Below are positions 43,190 through 54,700 of a stretch of 64,000 nt of DNA, piece by piece. Where the stretch lies: NCBI GenBank assembly GCA_030077755.1, contig JAQJZZ010000001.1:620001-684000 (forward strand), in the 5' to 3' direction. The position numbers and the translations under genes were made by a program. The stretch is from Filosporella fistucella (lineage: Eukaryota; Ascomycota; Leotiomycetes; Helotiales). The notes beneath the pieces are model-generated. The model did not search any database and was not told the origin of the DNA. It saw only the letters and a program-made list of their open reading frames with translations. The stretch's first letter is position 1, and the number at the start of each line of letters is the position of its first letter.

Positions 43190-44052
43190 ATGGTGTCCAC
43201 GCAAGAAGGAATAGCCATCACCGAGATCTGTGTTTATATTCCAGTCTTCATTCTCACAATTGTCGTCGTTTTCAGACATGGCTTCCGAAAACAATCAGGA
43301 TGGATCTATCTCGCCATCTTCAGCATCATTCGGCTCGCTGGTGCTGGATTCAAAATTGCTCAATCAAACAATCCCACCAACAAAACAGATATAGAATGGG
43401 CCTCAATTCTGCAGTCAGTTGGCTTAAGTCCTCTCTTGATGGCCAGCATGGGTCTTTTGAAACGAGTGTAAGAGGCCCTTCCCCTTTGCCTTCTGCATTT
43501 TAGCTGTGCTAATGGTTTCTCAGAACCGATGATGTCTCCATGCACGTCCGTGGTACAGGCAACAACCACGTTCTCAGCACACTCCCAATCGCCAATATCA
43601 TCAACAAACGCGCAACCGCCAACTCTCGCCGCAGTCGTATTATCCAAGTCGCTCAAATACCTACCATGATCGCACTTATCCTCTGTATTGTTGGTGGGCT
43701 CGATGAAGCTGATTCATCACCGCATGAGGTCGCCACAGGCCATAAATTGACGAAAGTTGGAATTTTCATGTTCTTGTTAATCTATATCTTATTGTTCTCT
43801 ATCGTCATCATCACCATGAAAGATGTAGGAAATGCTGATCGTGGAGAGAAGAGAATTTATTTTGCTGTTTTGGCTGCGCTTCCACTTTTGGCGGTCAGGC
43901 TTTTGTGGAGTATCATATCTTCATTTTCACACAGCAAGGACTTCTCGGTAACGGATGGAAAGCCTCTCATTCAACTATTTATGGCTATCATTGAGGAGTT
44001 TATCATTGTGTGCTTTTATATTTTTGCTGGTTTGACCACTGAGAAGCATTAA
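43190..44052 (+). CDS. seven-TM fungal membrane protein (DUF7702-like), two exons
   Basis: Exons are 43190..43467 and 43524..44052, giving 268 residues. About seven hydrophobic segments are visible: EICVYIPVFILTIVVVF, GWIYLAIFSIIRLAGAGF, SVGLSPLLMASMGLL, IPTMIALILCIVGGL, IFMFLLIYILLFSIVII, YFAVLAALPLLAVRLLWSI and IIEEFIIVCFYIFAGL. Topology and motifs (R-GFRK-SGW, SPLL-A--GLL-R, R--Y-LS/WSI) fit a widespread fungal integral-membrane family usually left unnamed. Function unknown; receptor-like topology is only a resemblance. The intron (56 bp) has donor GTAAGA and acceptor TTTCTCAG. Confidence 0.85.
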
Positions 44053-45095
44053 TTTTGGTCAATCGATTTATTGAACTTGGACAGAGGAGAAGTGCAGGGA
44101 TACCAGCATCAAAAGCTGAAGTACGACAATGTATGATGTAGGCTAAGAAATTTTGGTATACCAAACTCAATTTGGCTTGATACTTTGAGACGACAACCTG
44201 TCGTTTTTTCTTTTTCTATTTCTTGAGGTTCGCTGTCGTTTCGACTTCTCCTCTACCTTGAATACACAATAAAATGAATTTTGAATGATTGGCTGTTGAC
44301 TTGATCTATGTGGTCATTGCACGAGCTGAGGATTTATTTATTCTGGAATGCAAATAATTGTCATATATCGACCATCGGAACGACTAACCGTCGAGCCGGT
44401 TGACCGTCTTAGAAAAGCGATCACCCAAAAAGTTAACTGCCCAAAAGGATGACCGTCTATACAGTTGACTGTCGAGATAGCCAACTGTTATGCCATGATA
44501 AAAACTAATAGATTAGTAAACTAGTGAAGTGTCACTAGCATGTTGCACATATAAATATAGAAAAGAGACTTTTCTATAACTAATATTACTTATACATTTA
44601 TTGTATATAGAACGATGTCTATTTTTGAACTCTCCCCGGAGGTCGATTCAATTCTTTCAGTGCCAATGTACATATATATATGATCTTTCATTCAACAAAT
44701 CGTAAAATGTATTAAATTTTAGACAAGAAGCATCTCACCATATCTAGAATTAACAGAGAGGAGTTCAGACACCAGTTCGACTATCACTGTCGCGGCCGTT
44801 TCCTCTCAAGTCTCTGAGAACTTCGAACTCAACCAGACGAATGTATTCAATTTGAGCATGAAAAATAAGCAAATTTAAAGTGAGTCACTGTTACTATGCA
44901 ATAAACCCAGGAATAGTGTCTGGGTATAAAGATTTAAAGCCCCAACCAGCTTGACACAACACAGTATCTTCAAAGTTAACAATCCATTTCCAGAGACGCT
45001 TCCAACTACCAATAAATCCAACCATACTACGACTGTTATCCCAGCCATACACTCAATCCGCATATCGGACATTCGCTTGCTCACCCTTCTTAGCC
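44053..45095. other. intergenic with short tandem array
   Basis: No gene is supported. Holds the 16-20 bp degenerate array at 44369-44492 and a C/A-rich leader before the 45,096 start. Confidence 0.5.
44369..44492. repeat. degenerate 16-20 bp minisatellite, GTTGACCGTC-like
   Basis: Successive units read CGACTAACCGTC, GGTTGACCGTC, CGATCACC, GTTAACTGCC, GATGACCGTC, GTTGACTGTC and GCCAACTGTT. Each is followed by a 5-9 nt purine-rich spacer. About seven units in direct orientation. Confidence 0.6.
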
Positions 45096-45787
45096 ATGGG
45101 GAACAAGATCAATCGTGGTGCTAAGACAATGGTCACCAAGCCTTTGAATTCAAAGCAAAAGAACGAAGACACCCCTGCAGAGTCGACACCAACTACTTCA
45201 ACCGCAGGAACCAGCTCACCCGTTGAGGAAGTCTTTGTTCCTGCTCCGGTTCCTGAGCTTTCAGTTTGGGACAGACCAGCCGATAAGAGAAAGGACTCGA
45301 AGGCATATGCAGCAGAAGCCATGCTCGCACTTTACGGAATGAGCGAAGCTAGGGTCGAGAAAGCCAAGACTGCCATCGCGTCTGCTCTTCGTCCCAAAGT
45401 CCCTCTTGGTGGTGGAACTGGTCGCATTCAAAGAGACGAAAAGAAGACAGTCGACAAAAACCTTCGCACTCAAGCAAATAAGAAAAATGGCCTTGAAAAA
45501 GCCCGCCCAAATTTGTCTCCATCAATGCCTAAGCCATTTCCTCCCGCTCCAAAAGTCCCCACCAAGGAGGAAATTTATTGTTTTGATGCACCAAGTCCAA
45601 CCGCGAAGACTGGTGTCAATTGGGCTAGCTTAGGAGCTGGAGTTAAGGGAGAAAGCGTAAGCGCAATAGACTTGTTCTGAATAAAGCTTCCTATGGGATT
45701 TGCTAATCATCTCCACAGACCATATTGCCTATATCTACCAGTGCCGGAAAGTTTCTTGTTGTTCAAAAGGGAAACAAGGATCATTGA
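45096..45787 (+). CDS. MGNK family protein (member 3), two exons
   Basis: Exons are 45096..45656 and 45719..45787, giving 209 residues. Closest relative is the 37.5-kb gene. Shared blocks are VWDRPADKRKDSKAYAAEAM, YGMSEARVEKAK, then PTKEEIYCFDA and GVNWASLG...GES. The intron is at the same place and phase, and exon 2 has the same 69-nt length (TILPISTSAGKFLVVQKGNKDH). MGNKIN fits the N-myristoylation consensus. The middle is lysine-rich and probably disordered. Function unknown. Confidence 0.78.
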
Positions 45788-47234
45788 TTTGATCATTATA
45801 AGACGGTACGTCTTGGTAGCATGTGGTCTTGGAACTTGAATCTGGCTAACTACTAACCAGCGAGCACATTCTGGAACACGAATTTTGGGCGATGGGAGTA
45901 GTTATAAATAACAACGAAAATTAAGGATAGGTTGGGAACGGCATGGAATGAACCGGATAGGACGAAGATTACATTACAGTACATAAGTGTTAGGGTGGTA
46001 CGTGGACACTCACAGAATGATATCATTGCATTGGGGCTTTCGTTCTGTATGTTAGATAACCATATTGCGCCTAGACATAAATGGAGAGTTGGACGAACCT
46101 ATGTTAATAATATGCTTGCTTTCTGATGTCTTTCCTAACAATGAGGAGCTTCAAGATAACGAGATGAATTCAGGAAATTCTAGCACTTGGGAATTTCCAC
46201 AGGTTGAAGGAGTATGGAACTCTTCTGCTTCAGCGATCTTGTAGCCCAATTTTCGATTCGTTCCAGATTTTACTTGACACGTGACAGGCTTGATCTGCTC
46301 CTAGGTACGTTGACAATCACAAATATAGTCTCTAAATTTTGCATTCGAGTCTTCAACATCCAGCTTGTTCTCAGAGAGCTCCTTCATCCTCATTGCAATG
46401 ATACAGTCCATTATCACGTGATATACATCATATGACTAGATCGATTGGCATTGATCCTAAGGGAAGGGTTTTTCGTCCTTATTTTTACTTATTTCCATTT
46501 CCAATTCATATTCATGCATCCTCGATGTCTTATATGAATACTATCACGAACAGCTGCACTTCCAGACATATCTTTGAGCACGCTATTCCCACTTGGGGGT
46601 AGCACGACGTAGCGTCCTTGGCACGTCTGAATTCCAACCATCGACACATCATCCCGCTTCCAACATCCTCATCCCACGTTTTTGACTTCCATCACGCACT
46701 CAAACATACCCAATTTCATGCATGCTCGCCGCTATTCTCATCTAATACGGAAAGGCGGCTTCTTGCTTTCCCTTCCTGGATATATGCCGAGGTAAAAGGC
46801 ATGATCACTTTGCGGATGGCTCAGTGCCACCACAATGAGCGAAGGCTAAGCTTGCGTCCAAAGGTCGGAACATCCTTCAAATCCACACCGTAAGTTTTTC
46901 TACTCGCCAGTTGCGAACTAGAGTCTTCTTTTGCTTTGTGTTCGTTTTACGCCTCGTAGTATCGTTTGTGGCAATCACCACGAAGCTTGCCGGTCGTTCT
47001 ATATGTTTGCAACATTTCAACATATCGATGGTGGTATTCCAAAAGTTCTTCAACGCAGAGCCATGTTGAATCTGCTCTCAATTGCGCCTTGTCGTCATCA
47101 GGCCTCTCTAGAACTTCTGCTTTCTCGATTCACGAAGAGCTTTGCTTGCGCTACTCTCAACCTCCCGGCTCATCCTTATATGTCCCCTGACATAGTTCAT
47201 CTGTTCCTCATTTCCCAACCCTATCAGAGGCAAG
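45788..47234. other. intergenic
   Basis: 1.4 kb. Plus-strand frames 46618-46893 and 46931-47284 are open but motif-free. The latter overlaps the start of the next gene in another frame. Contains TATCACGTGATA near 46411-46422. Confidence 0.4.
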
Positions 47235-49030
47235 ATGGTCATAGTAGGTTTGCTGGCAGTCGGGGTTGGATTGGCCATCGATAAGTACAATGACCGACAG
47301 AACTCTCGGGGCCAAAGGAACAATCGAAGTCTTGAATCCCATGATACACAATGCGGTATGTTCAGGAATTGGCCTTTGGGAAACACAAAACTAACTACTG
47401 TCGCTGGAAGAAACTGGAATCATTTCACCAGAGGAGGCAAGACAAAAACGAGAGAGTGATGCCTTTAATGAATTACAGCAGTATGCCGATTTTCAGAGTG
47501 AGCTCTCAGATAAAGTGCTTGATGAGCTCATGAAAAATGACTACGAAATGGACGATGGTGATGCAGCCATGACTGTAAAGATGATCGATAAAATCTCCGA
47601 CACTGGATATCCAGCAGGTCATGGAGCAAACACTCGACGGCATCTACTTCATCCTATATTCATTCCTCGACACGGTATTGGTAATAATGGCTATGGCTGG
47701 GCTCGTACATACGTACCTGAGTTGATGGGCTTCGGGATTGACCAATCTGCATTCTTGGATTTTCTGGACTCTTTCAATGTCTACTTGAAGGTTGGCAACA
47801 TCGGACCTGTATGCGGCGTCTGCTGACACTCATAGGCCTCACCAGTTGTGGATGCCATCAACATAGGCACCCAGAAAGCCTGGGATGCGTGGAGTGATGG
47901 TACTCGTAATTTGTCAGTGGCAATCGCAGAGGCGATAGAACTGGCGAACGCTGATCCAATAGAGCCAAGGTTTGCTGAATTCAACTCCCAAAATGACGTG
48001 GATGTTCTTTCAAGGCTGACCATCCGTTTTCATAAAGACGCAACTCGTTTCTAGATCATTACAATGCGGCTATGTTTACGCCTTGCGGTCTCCACGCCAT
48101 GATAATTACATCGAGGCCAGAAGAGGAATCCCAGATTCTTACTATCAACACAAGCATGACTCCACCACTTTCGAGAATCAATAGAGACACTTCTACTATC
48201 AATGAAGATCCCGAAGCTGCCCAAACAACGAGCAAGTTGCGACAGATGAGCAATTTTATTGCAGACTATAGCGACAAAAGGTCCGCTTTCAGACCCGTAA
48301 GCACCATGGGTTTCCATTCGCTGTGTCAACCTTTTCTCATTCCTCGAGCTCAATCCCGTTCTGATCATATACAGGCACCACGTTTCCACCAATCACTCTT
48401 CAACTCCTCTCAAGGCTTTAACCAATCAGCAGCCGAGCCTAGCAACAGCCCTCTCTCTTCTTTACTATCCCGAGTCGACAAGGCGCGAGTGAATAACGCT
48501 GATACCCGAAAACGACGTGTTCGCAGAGGTCGGCCAATTTCTAGGCAAAGTGACGGCTTCTCCGATACCTCTGAAGCAGCATTTGGTAGACCGACGATGA
48601 TTTCCGAGTCAATGCAGCGGGCTGAAAGTGCTATAAATACTGCAGGTGACGGAAATGGAATTGTCGTCCAACCAGTTTGTCTACATATCTTTTTCCATGC
48701 AAGCAGTCATACTGATCAAGATAGGGCGTCCTTTACCTCTTAATTGTGAATCATCCTTCGACCTCCCAGCCATCAACTCCCTACAATTCCCCTCTCAATA
48801 ACCCCCTCCCACATCGAACTGCCTCCTCGAAACCCACCATGAGACAGCAACCAATTCGCTGGTACTATGGAGAAAACACAACTCAAACCTCACGAAATGA
48901 GATTTCTTCATCCAATTTGCCTGTATATCCTAATGAAATGAAGGCCGGTTCAGCATTGCCACCACCGCCTGCATATACACCTAGCTCCTCGAAGAGATTT
49001 TATAGCGCTATTGACGAGCATCCGTCTTAA
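47235..49030 (+). CDS. conserved fungal protein of unnamed family, six exons
   Basis: Exons are 47235..47355, 47411..47790, 47836..47969, 48038..48296, 48375..48674 and 48725..49030, giving 499 residues with every join in frame. The product matches a widespread uncharacterised ascomycete family. It has a glycine/alanine N-terminus (GLLAVGVGLAIDKY), an acidic helix, and a block like RPHPGK-GYGWARTYVPELMGFGIDQSAFLDFLDSF (here preceded by HPIFIPRHG). ASPVVDAINIG follows, then a hydrophobic alanine-rich segment, then NSFLDHYNAAMFTPCGLHAM. A long Ser/Arg-rich insert precedes GVLYLLIVNHPS and a PPPPAYTPS tail. Donors GTTGGC, GTTTGC and GTTTGT are non-standard. The 78-nt intron 4 is in frame without stops and could be retained. 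Confidence 0.75.
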
Positions 49031-49252
49031 AATCGTTTTTTGGTACATTCTCTTCGATTGTGTACAGCACAAATATAACGGAATGGATCCAGGAGTCAAG
49101 GGAGCTGTTTCAGGTAGAATGGATAATCGATCAGTGTTGTCATTGCATTATAAATTATATACTCATAGCGGCAAAATTGAAAGAACCTGCCACGTCTTTC
49201 ATTTCAATTATCTGCTCAATCTAAAGCCAATATACAATCATATTCTCATCTT

Positions 49253-50595
49253 TCATACCTCCACACCAGCTTCCTCCGCAAGTGCCTCGGCCTTCGACTT
49301 GCTATTCAGGTCCAAATACGGCTTCTCACCAATGCCAACCACCCGATTACCAGCGCGGTCTCCCAAGCCTTCATAGTCGAATGTAGCGGAGTGAAAAGCA
49401 CTACGATTATCCCAGATAGCTGGAATATATCAGCGAATTCCGCGAAATGAATTCTCCACGGTGGGAAAACTTACCGATATCATTCTGGTTTCGCCACTTG
49501 AAGCGAACTTGGATATCGTGATTATCCAATATAACCTGATAGAACTTTTTCAGAAGCTCTGCGCTCTCCTCGGGATCTAGCTCATTGATGTACTTAGGGA
49601 AGTTTCCGATTCCGAAAACGCTCTTCCATCTGGCGGGTTTGTCAGCATCAGTTTGAAGGGAAGGAGAGTCCTGGAGAGCTTACCCTGTCACGGGATTGGT
49701 GCGTATAAGCGGATGAACAGCAGACAAATGCTTGCCTACATTCAATGGTGATCCCCGGGGCTTATCATACAAGGTTGCTCTTCCAGCCTCAGCTGCTCTG
49801 ATGAATCCATCACCCACATACGTGGTTGTCAAGCCATCGAAAAACTTCTGGTAAGGCTTGGAGAACTTATCATAGACCTCATATCCTAGACTTAAAGTGA
49901 GCATTTCCACACAAATGTTGACAGCGCAGCAACAAACCAGAAGCCCATAGCGTATCACCCCCATTCTTCGGCAATTTCACAATCCGCAAACTCGTATAAT
50001 CAGCCGGGACTTCCTCAAACTGAATATCACTATGCCACGACGCCTCAGTATTTCTTGTATTCCTGCGCAGTGTCTTGTTTCCATAATCGACAAGGGCCTT
50101 CTTGCGAGACGCAGAAGAGATAGTGCTAATCTCGCTATCTCCTACGCCAAACTCATGACTACCGTTGAGAATGGGATGGATGTGGAGAGTAGAGCTGGTT
50201 GGTCTTCCTGTTAGTTCCCCTAGGCGGGAGATGAATTTCTTTTGGAGATCGTCCGTGAGACTATCTTGTTTTCGGAAGAATACGACGCCTCGTTCGCTGA
50301 CTTTATAGATCCCACTTTAGCCATTGATATCGAAAACAGAGGTGCATCACGTGGAGGACTTACTGGTGATAGCCAAATCCCGAAGCAAATCATCGGAATT
50401 TGGTGCATTCAAGATATCCTCGACAATACGTGCATTGAGATATTCTCTTCCAATAATGGGCGAGATATCGTCGAATTCGAAGGCAGAATCCAGAACCCCA
50501 CTTTTCTTCAAGGGTCCAGCGTTCCTGCTCTTGGTCGCATTGTCATCTTTGGGAGGTGGGTGTGAATCAATGGGTAACTCTGCGCTAGGTGCCAT
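49253..50595 (-). CDS. TauD/TfdA-type Fe(II)/2-oxoglutarate dioxygenase, five exons
   Basis: Exons are 50595..50364, 50300..49938, 49885..49684, 49629..49475 and 49419..49253, giving 372 residues. All junctions are in phase. The first metal ligands are in TEASWHSDIQFE near residue 165. The distal histidine is in WDNRSAFHSATFDY near 325, and the 2-oxoglutarate arginine in the RAGNRVV stretch near 338. GDTLWAS/GYEVYDKFSKPYQKF is typical of fungal alpha-ketoglutarate-dependent taurine/sulfonate dioxygenases (JLP1-like), which release sulfite from sulfonates. The actual substrate is not deducible. Fungal TauD proteins are usually 350-400 residues, so it is full length. Confidence 0.95.
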
Positions 50596-51709
50596 TTTCG
50601 TAGTGTGTTTAACAAAATTATCTGCGATGGTGATAGATAATTATCTCAAATGTATCTAGGATGTGATAATCAATGCTCTCCGATTTGGAAGTCGCACAGA
50701 TCAAATCTTATATATCCAAGTTCTCTCTGTTTCGGGTGTCGTGATTTTCGCCATGTGCTGCAGCTGTCACGCAATATTGACTATCTATTTCAACAGCCCC
50801 GACAACCAATTATTCGACGACGTTCAAGGGCTCAGGATGTCTTGGAGATCTTTGGAAATTCATCGTATGGAGCAATTCTCCACAATTGAGATTTTGAAGA
50901 AAGGATTCTATATCTATGTAGTCACAAGGAAGAATGCAGGAGCATCATATACATCACATGATCATCCCAAACCCGAACCTAGAATCACAAAATTATGCTG
51001 CCTAAGACCATAAAACCTTTGTCTATCAGTATTTTGCAGCTCTATTTCGAAGATTGATAACCTGACTATCGAGTTAAGCCTGTTTTTACACAATTATACC
51101 TGTACCATGTCTGTCCGCGCAATACTGCTTAGATACCATTCTATAAGCTGGCAATAAGTGACGATATTCTATTGCTCGGAAGTCCATGTCTATTGATTGC
51201 GCTATCATCGTGCAATGTTCTCGGTGCCCATCCCGATCAAGAATTCATATGCGTCCGTTCCATGCTATATAAGAATACTTACCAACGAGAGGTATCGAAA
51301 GTGGGGGCGGAGAAAGCAGGGTACTAAATTCGGTAAAGCCCCTTGATTCTCTTTCTAGACCATCTACTTGCTCTTTCACGAAATTAAAGAATCAAATTGT
51401 GTACTATTACACCGTATGACACCAATAAACCCATTAGAACACATCACATCATAGTGTCAATTCGGAAAGATGAGGAACGGGTTGGTTTAAAGACAAAAGA
51501 ACTAGATTTGTCAAATCGACTCAACTAATTGCTAAATGCTAGATAATTCAAGAAAATTCAAGAGAAAGAACTAGTCTTACAAGCCCCCTATTTTGCCCTC
51601 AAATTGCATCTCTAACAGAATAGATCGAAGATACTCTCAATACTCACAAAACGATCGCACGATCGTGAAGAAAAATGAAAGCCGCCTTTCGATCAATCAA
51701 TCAATCACT
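50596..51709. other. intergenic
   Basis: 1.1 kb between the divergently placed dioxygenase start and the 3' end of the giant gene. The frame 50663-51013 has a hydrophobic stretch (VLSVSGVVIFAMCCSCHAI) but no support as a gene. Confidence 0.45.
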
Positions 51710-54700
51710 CTAGTTCCTCACTGCCCGCCTCTTCGTCGATCGCCCCTCCTCCACTTCATCCTCATCACCTTCCGCACTCGTACTCACGCCCCCAGCTCTC
51801 CTTTTACTTCTCCTAGTTTCTACCTCCAATTCCCAAGTAGGAGTTTCGGGTAATCCCAGATCCGGAGTCTTCTCCGCGTTTTGAATAGCGCTCAAAAGTG
51901 ATTTCCTCATCTCTTTCAGTTCCGTATGTCTAGCATTCGTCTCGTCCTCTTCTTCTTCTGTCGGAACTTCAGTCTGAGCCGTAAACTCGTCATTAATGGC
52001 TTTCATTTCCGCTTTGATTTCGTCGAGGAGAGATTTCTGAGCTGCAAGGGAGGACGGGATAGTTTGGGGAATACGAACTTGCCGTTTGGTGTTAGTGGCG
52101 GAAATTGACTTCTTTGAAGAAGTTTGGGGGGTAGATTTCTTTGGAGCTGCAATCATTGAAGTCCCCTTCTTGGGAGAGGTAGTAGTACGCTTGTTGCGTG
52201 TTACATGCTGAGTAGATTGGGCTGGAGCTGGTGTCTCGACGACCGTACGTTTGATACGTTGGCTCCCAACATTTTTAGTCGCCAGACTCATTGGTCCTGG
52301 TTTTGCTACCGGAGCGCCAACACCAGTAAATCTGCCTGTCAATCTATCGATACCAAGTGCATCTTCAGCTGCCGAACGCTCAGCAGCCGTCAACTGATTT
52401 ATGTTCTTCCCGGTAAGTTTCTCCACCATATCAACCGTCATCCGAACCTCTTCTTGAAGCTTCGCATACTTCTCCTGCTCGTCTAGCTCACGAATTTGAT
52501 CTGGTGTGTAATAGAACTCCCTTTCTTGAGGCATTCCAGGTGTTTTCAAAGCTTGTTCGATAACCTGCTGTCGCTTGTCTGCCACAAAAATGTTATCAGG
52601 CTTCCAGGTCTCCGGTATTTCTGGCAGAGCGTATGGATTCTCCGGCTCTGGAGACTCCTCCTGCTCATTTCTGAGACTGGCTATGAATCCCCGCTTCTGC
52701 GTTGTTGGGGCCTGGAACTCGGGGACTGAAGATGTTAGCACAAATCACATGGTCATAAGCAGAACATACCATCTTTCAAATCCTCCTCCATCCTCGCACT
52801 TAAGAAAGCTCGTTGATACGGTGTTTCGCCAAATGGGAAATCCGGTCGCCGACCTTTAATATGTCTTGCCTTCTTCACTGGATCTGGTCTAGTCGGTGGT
52901 TCTCTTGTCACAAGAGGTACCGGGCCAGTATCGGGTTTCTCAGCCGGAGGCGTATCAATAGTCGGACCTGATTGCTTAATAACACTTTGAGTCATAGCAC
53001 TCTGACAAGCAAATGGGAATCTCCGCATGTGAAAGAACATCTTAATCCGCGGTCGAACTTCAATATCATGCCTGCCACGATGTGCAATTACCGGCTCCAC
53101 TCTTTCTGCCGCAAAATCCCAGAGATCCTCATTTTCAGGGAATCTAGACTCCCAATTGTTGTTTAACTCCTCTAGAATCTCACATTGAACCAATGCAGCA
53201 CATTGCTTTATATGCTCGACCTTGTGGTCCTCATCATCTGCTAGTGTAGGATTGAAGCCAAGTTCTTGGGCGAGGGTTGGCGCTACCTTCAGCAAATCCT
53301 CTGCCATTACCTCGAGTGAACATTTTTGTGGTATCTGAGGCATGCGTACAACAGCTTCTTTGGTAGCTTCAATCTTCTGGCGAATGAAATCCATCATATC
53401 ATTGGAGAGATTGGACCGTTTTGTGTTTGCAGCAAGAATATCGCGGCCAACCCTAAACGCGGATCTACGCAAAAATTCAATCTTATTCGGTTGAAGAATG
53501 AATGGCCCCATTTTGCCAGCCGAATCGTATTGAACCTGCCAATTGCCAGTGGCGGGATTTGTCACACAGAATGGGCTGCTTTCGACTTCTTCAATGCTTG
53601 TGACGTATTTGTTTTCCGGATGACCAGTAAGTGGAATCATGGAAAGAAGACGAGCTTGAATGTCATAACTGTAATATCATCAGCTAGGGTCCAAAGTATA
53701 ATGTGCCAGCTTACTGAATCCTCCCATATGTGGCAAGTACGGGCAAAAGTTTATGCGTCTCTTCACTGTTTATACCCGATGGTACGGTCCCATATATTGT
53801 GTCGCGTCTAAATCGCATATCATTCACCTTCTGAACAAAGTCTGCCAATTTCAAACCACGGACACTCTTATGTTGAAACTTGTATGGAATCTGTTCGAAT
53901 TGGCCAACGGAATTGGGTGTGGCGGATTGGAAGAGGTAATCTTGCCAAGTAAATGGGGTCCCTCCAATTTCATGGTCTCCCTCCAAGCGTATAATATCGT
54001 TTGCAAGTAACTCAATTCGCATACCTTCCTCTACATCGCCCGTAATATTTGCCAATGCAGCGCCAGTTGGAAGATCCCTCCAATACATGTTCCATGACTC
54101 AAACCCCAGTTCATGAAGTACTTTCAATGCCATTGGCGTCAATGGTTCGTTGTCACTCAGTTCGTGAGTAGCAGTAGTGTTGGGGTGTAGCCCAGCACCG
54201 AAAAGAAGAATGAGCTCCTCCATCAAAGGCCGAGGAGCAGCAGTTTGAGCTTTCAGTAATCTAGTGCAAAGATTACTCAAAGTTGCAGAGTAAGTGCGGA
54301 GGCAAGCTTCCATTTCATTTTCATTAGGCAATGGAAATGGTCCATCGAAATTCAATGGTGCTGGAAGAACCATAGGATTTTCAACGACAGCTTTTACTCG
54401 AGCATCCCTGTAGTGCTCGTCAACAAAAGCGAGACGATCCTCCCACCTTTCCAAGTACTCAAATGGCTCTTGTTCGACGGGTCGTTTTGAGGCTTCTAGA
54501 GGCAGCCACATTGGGACATCTGGTCTTTCCAATGACACATACGGTCCAGGCAATTGAACAATTCTGAAACGATCCATTGGTCTATGTTGCTCCTGATTTG
54601 TCGCCAAATAGTTCAGACCCAGTTCAATCGCAGCTCTTTGTATTCCTCTTCTCTGTGCCTTTGCCGTGAAGTCGACTCTGTCGAGACTCATTCCAGCCAC

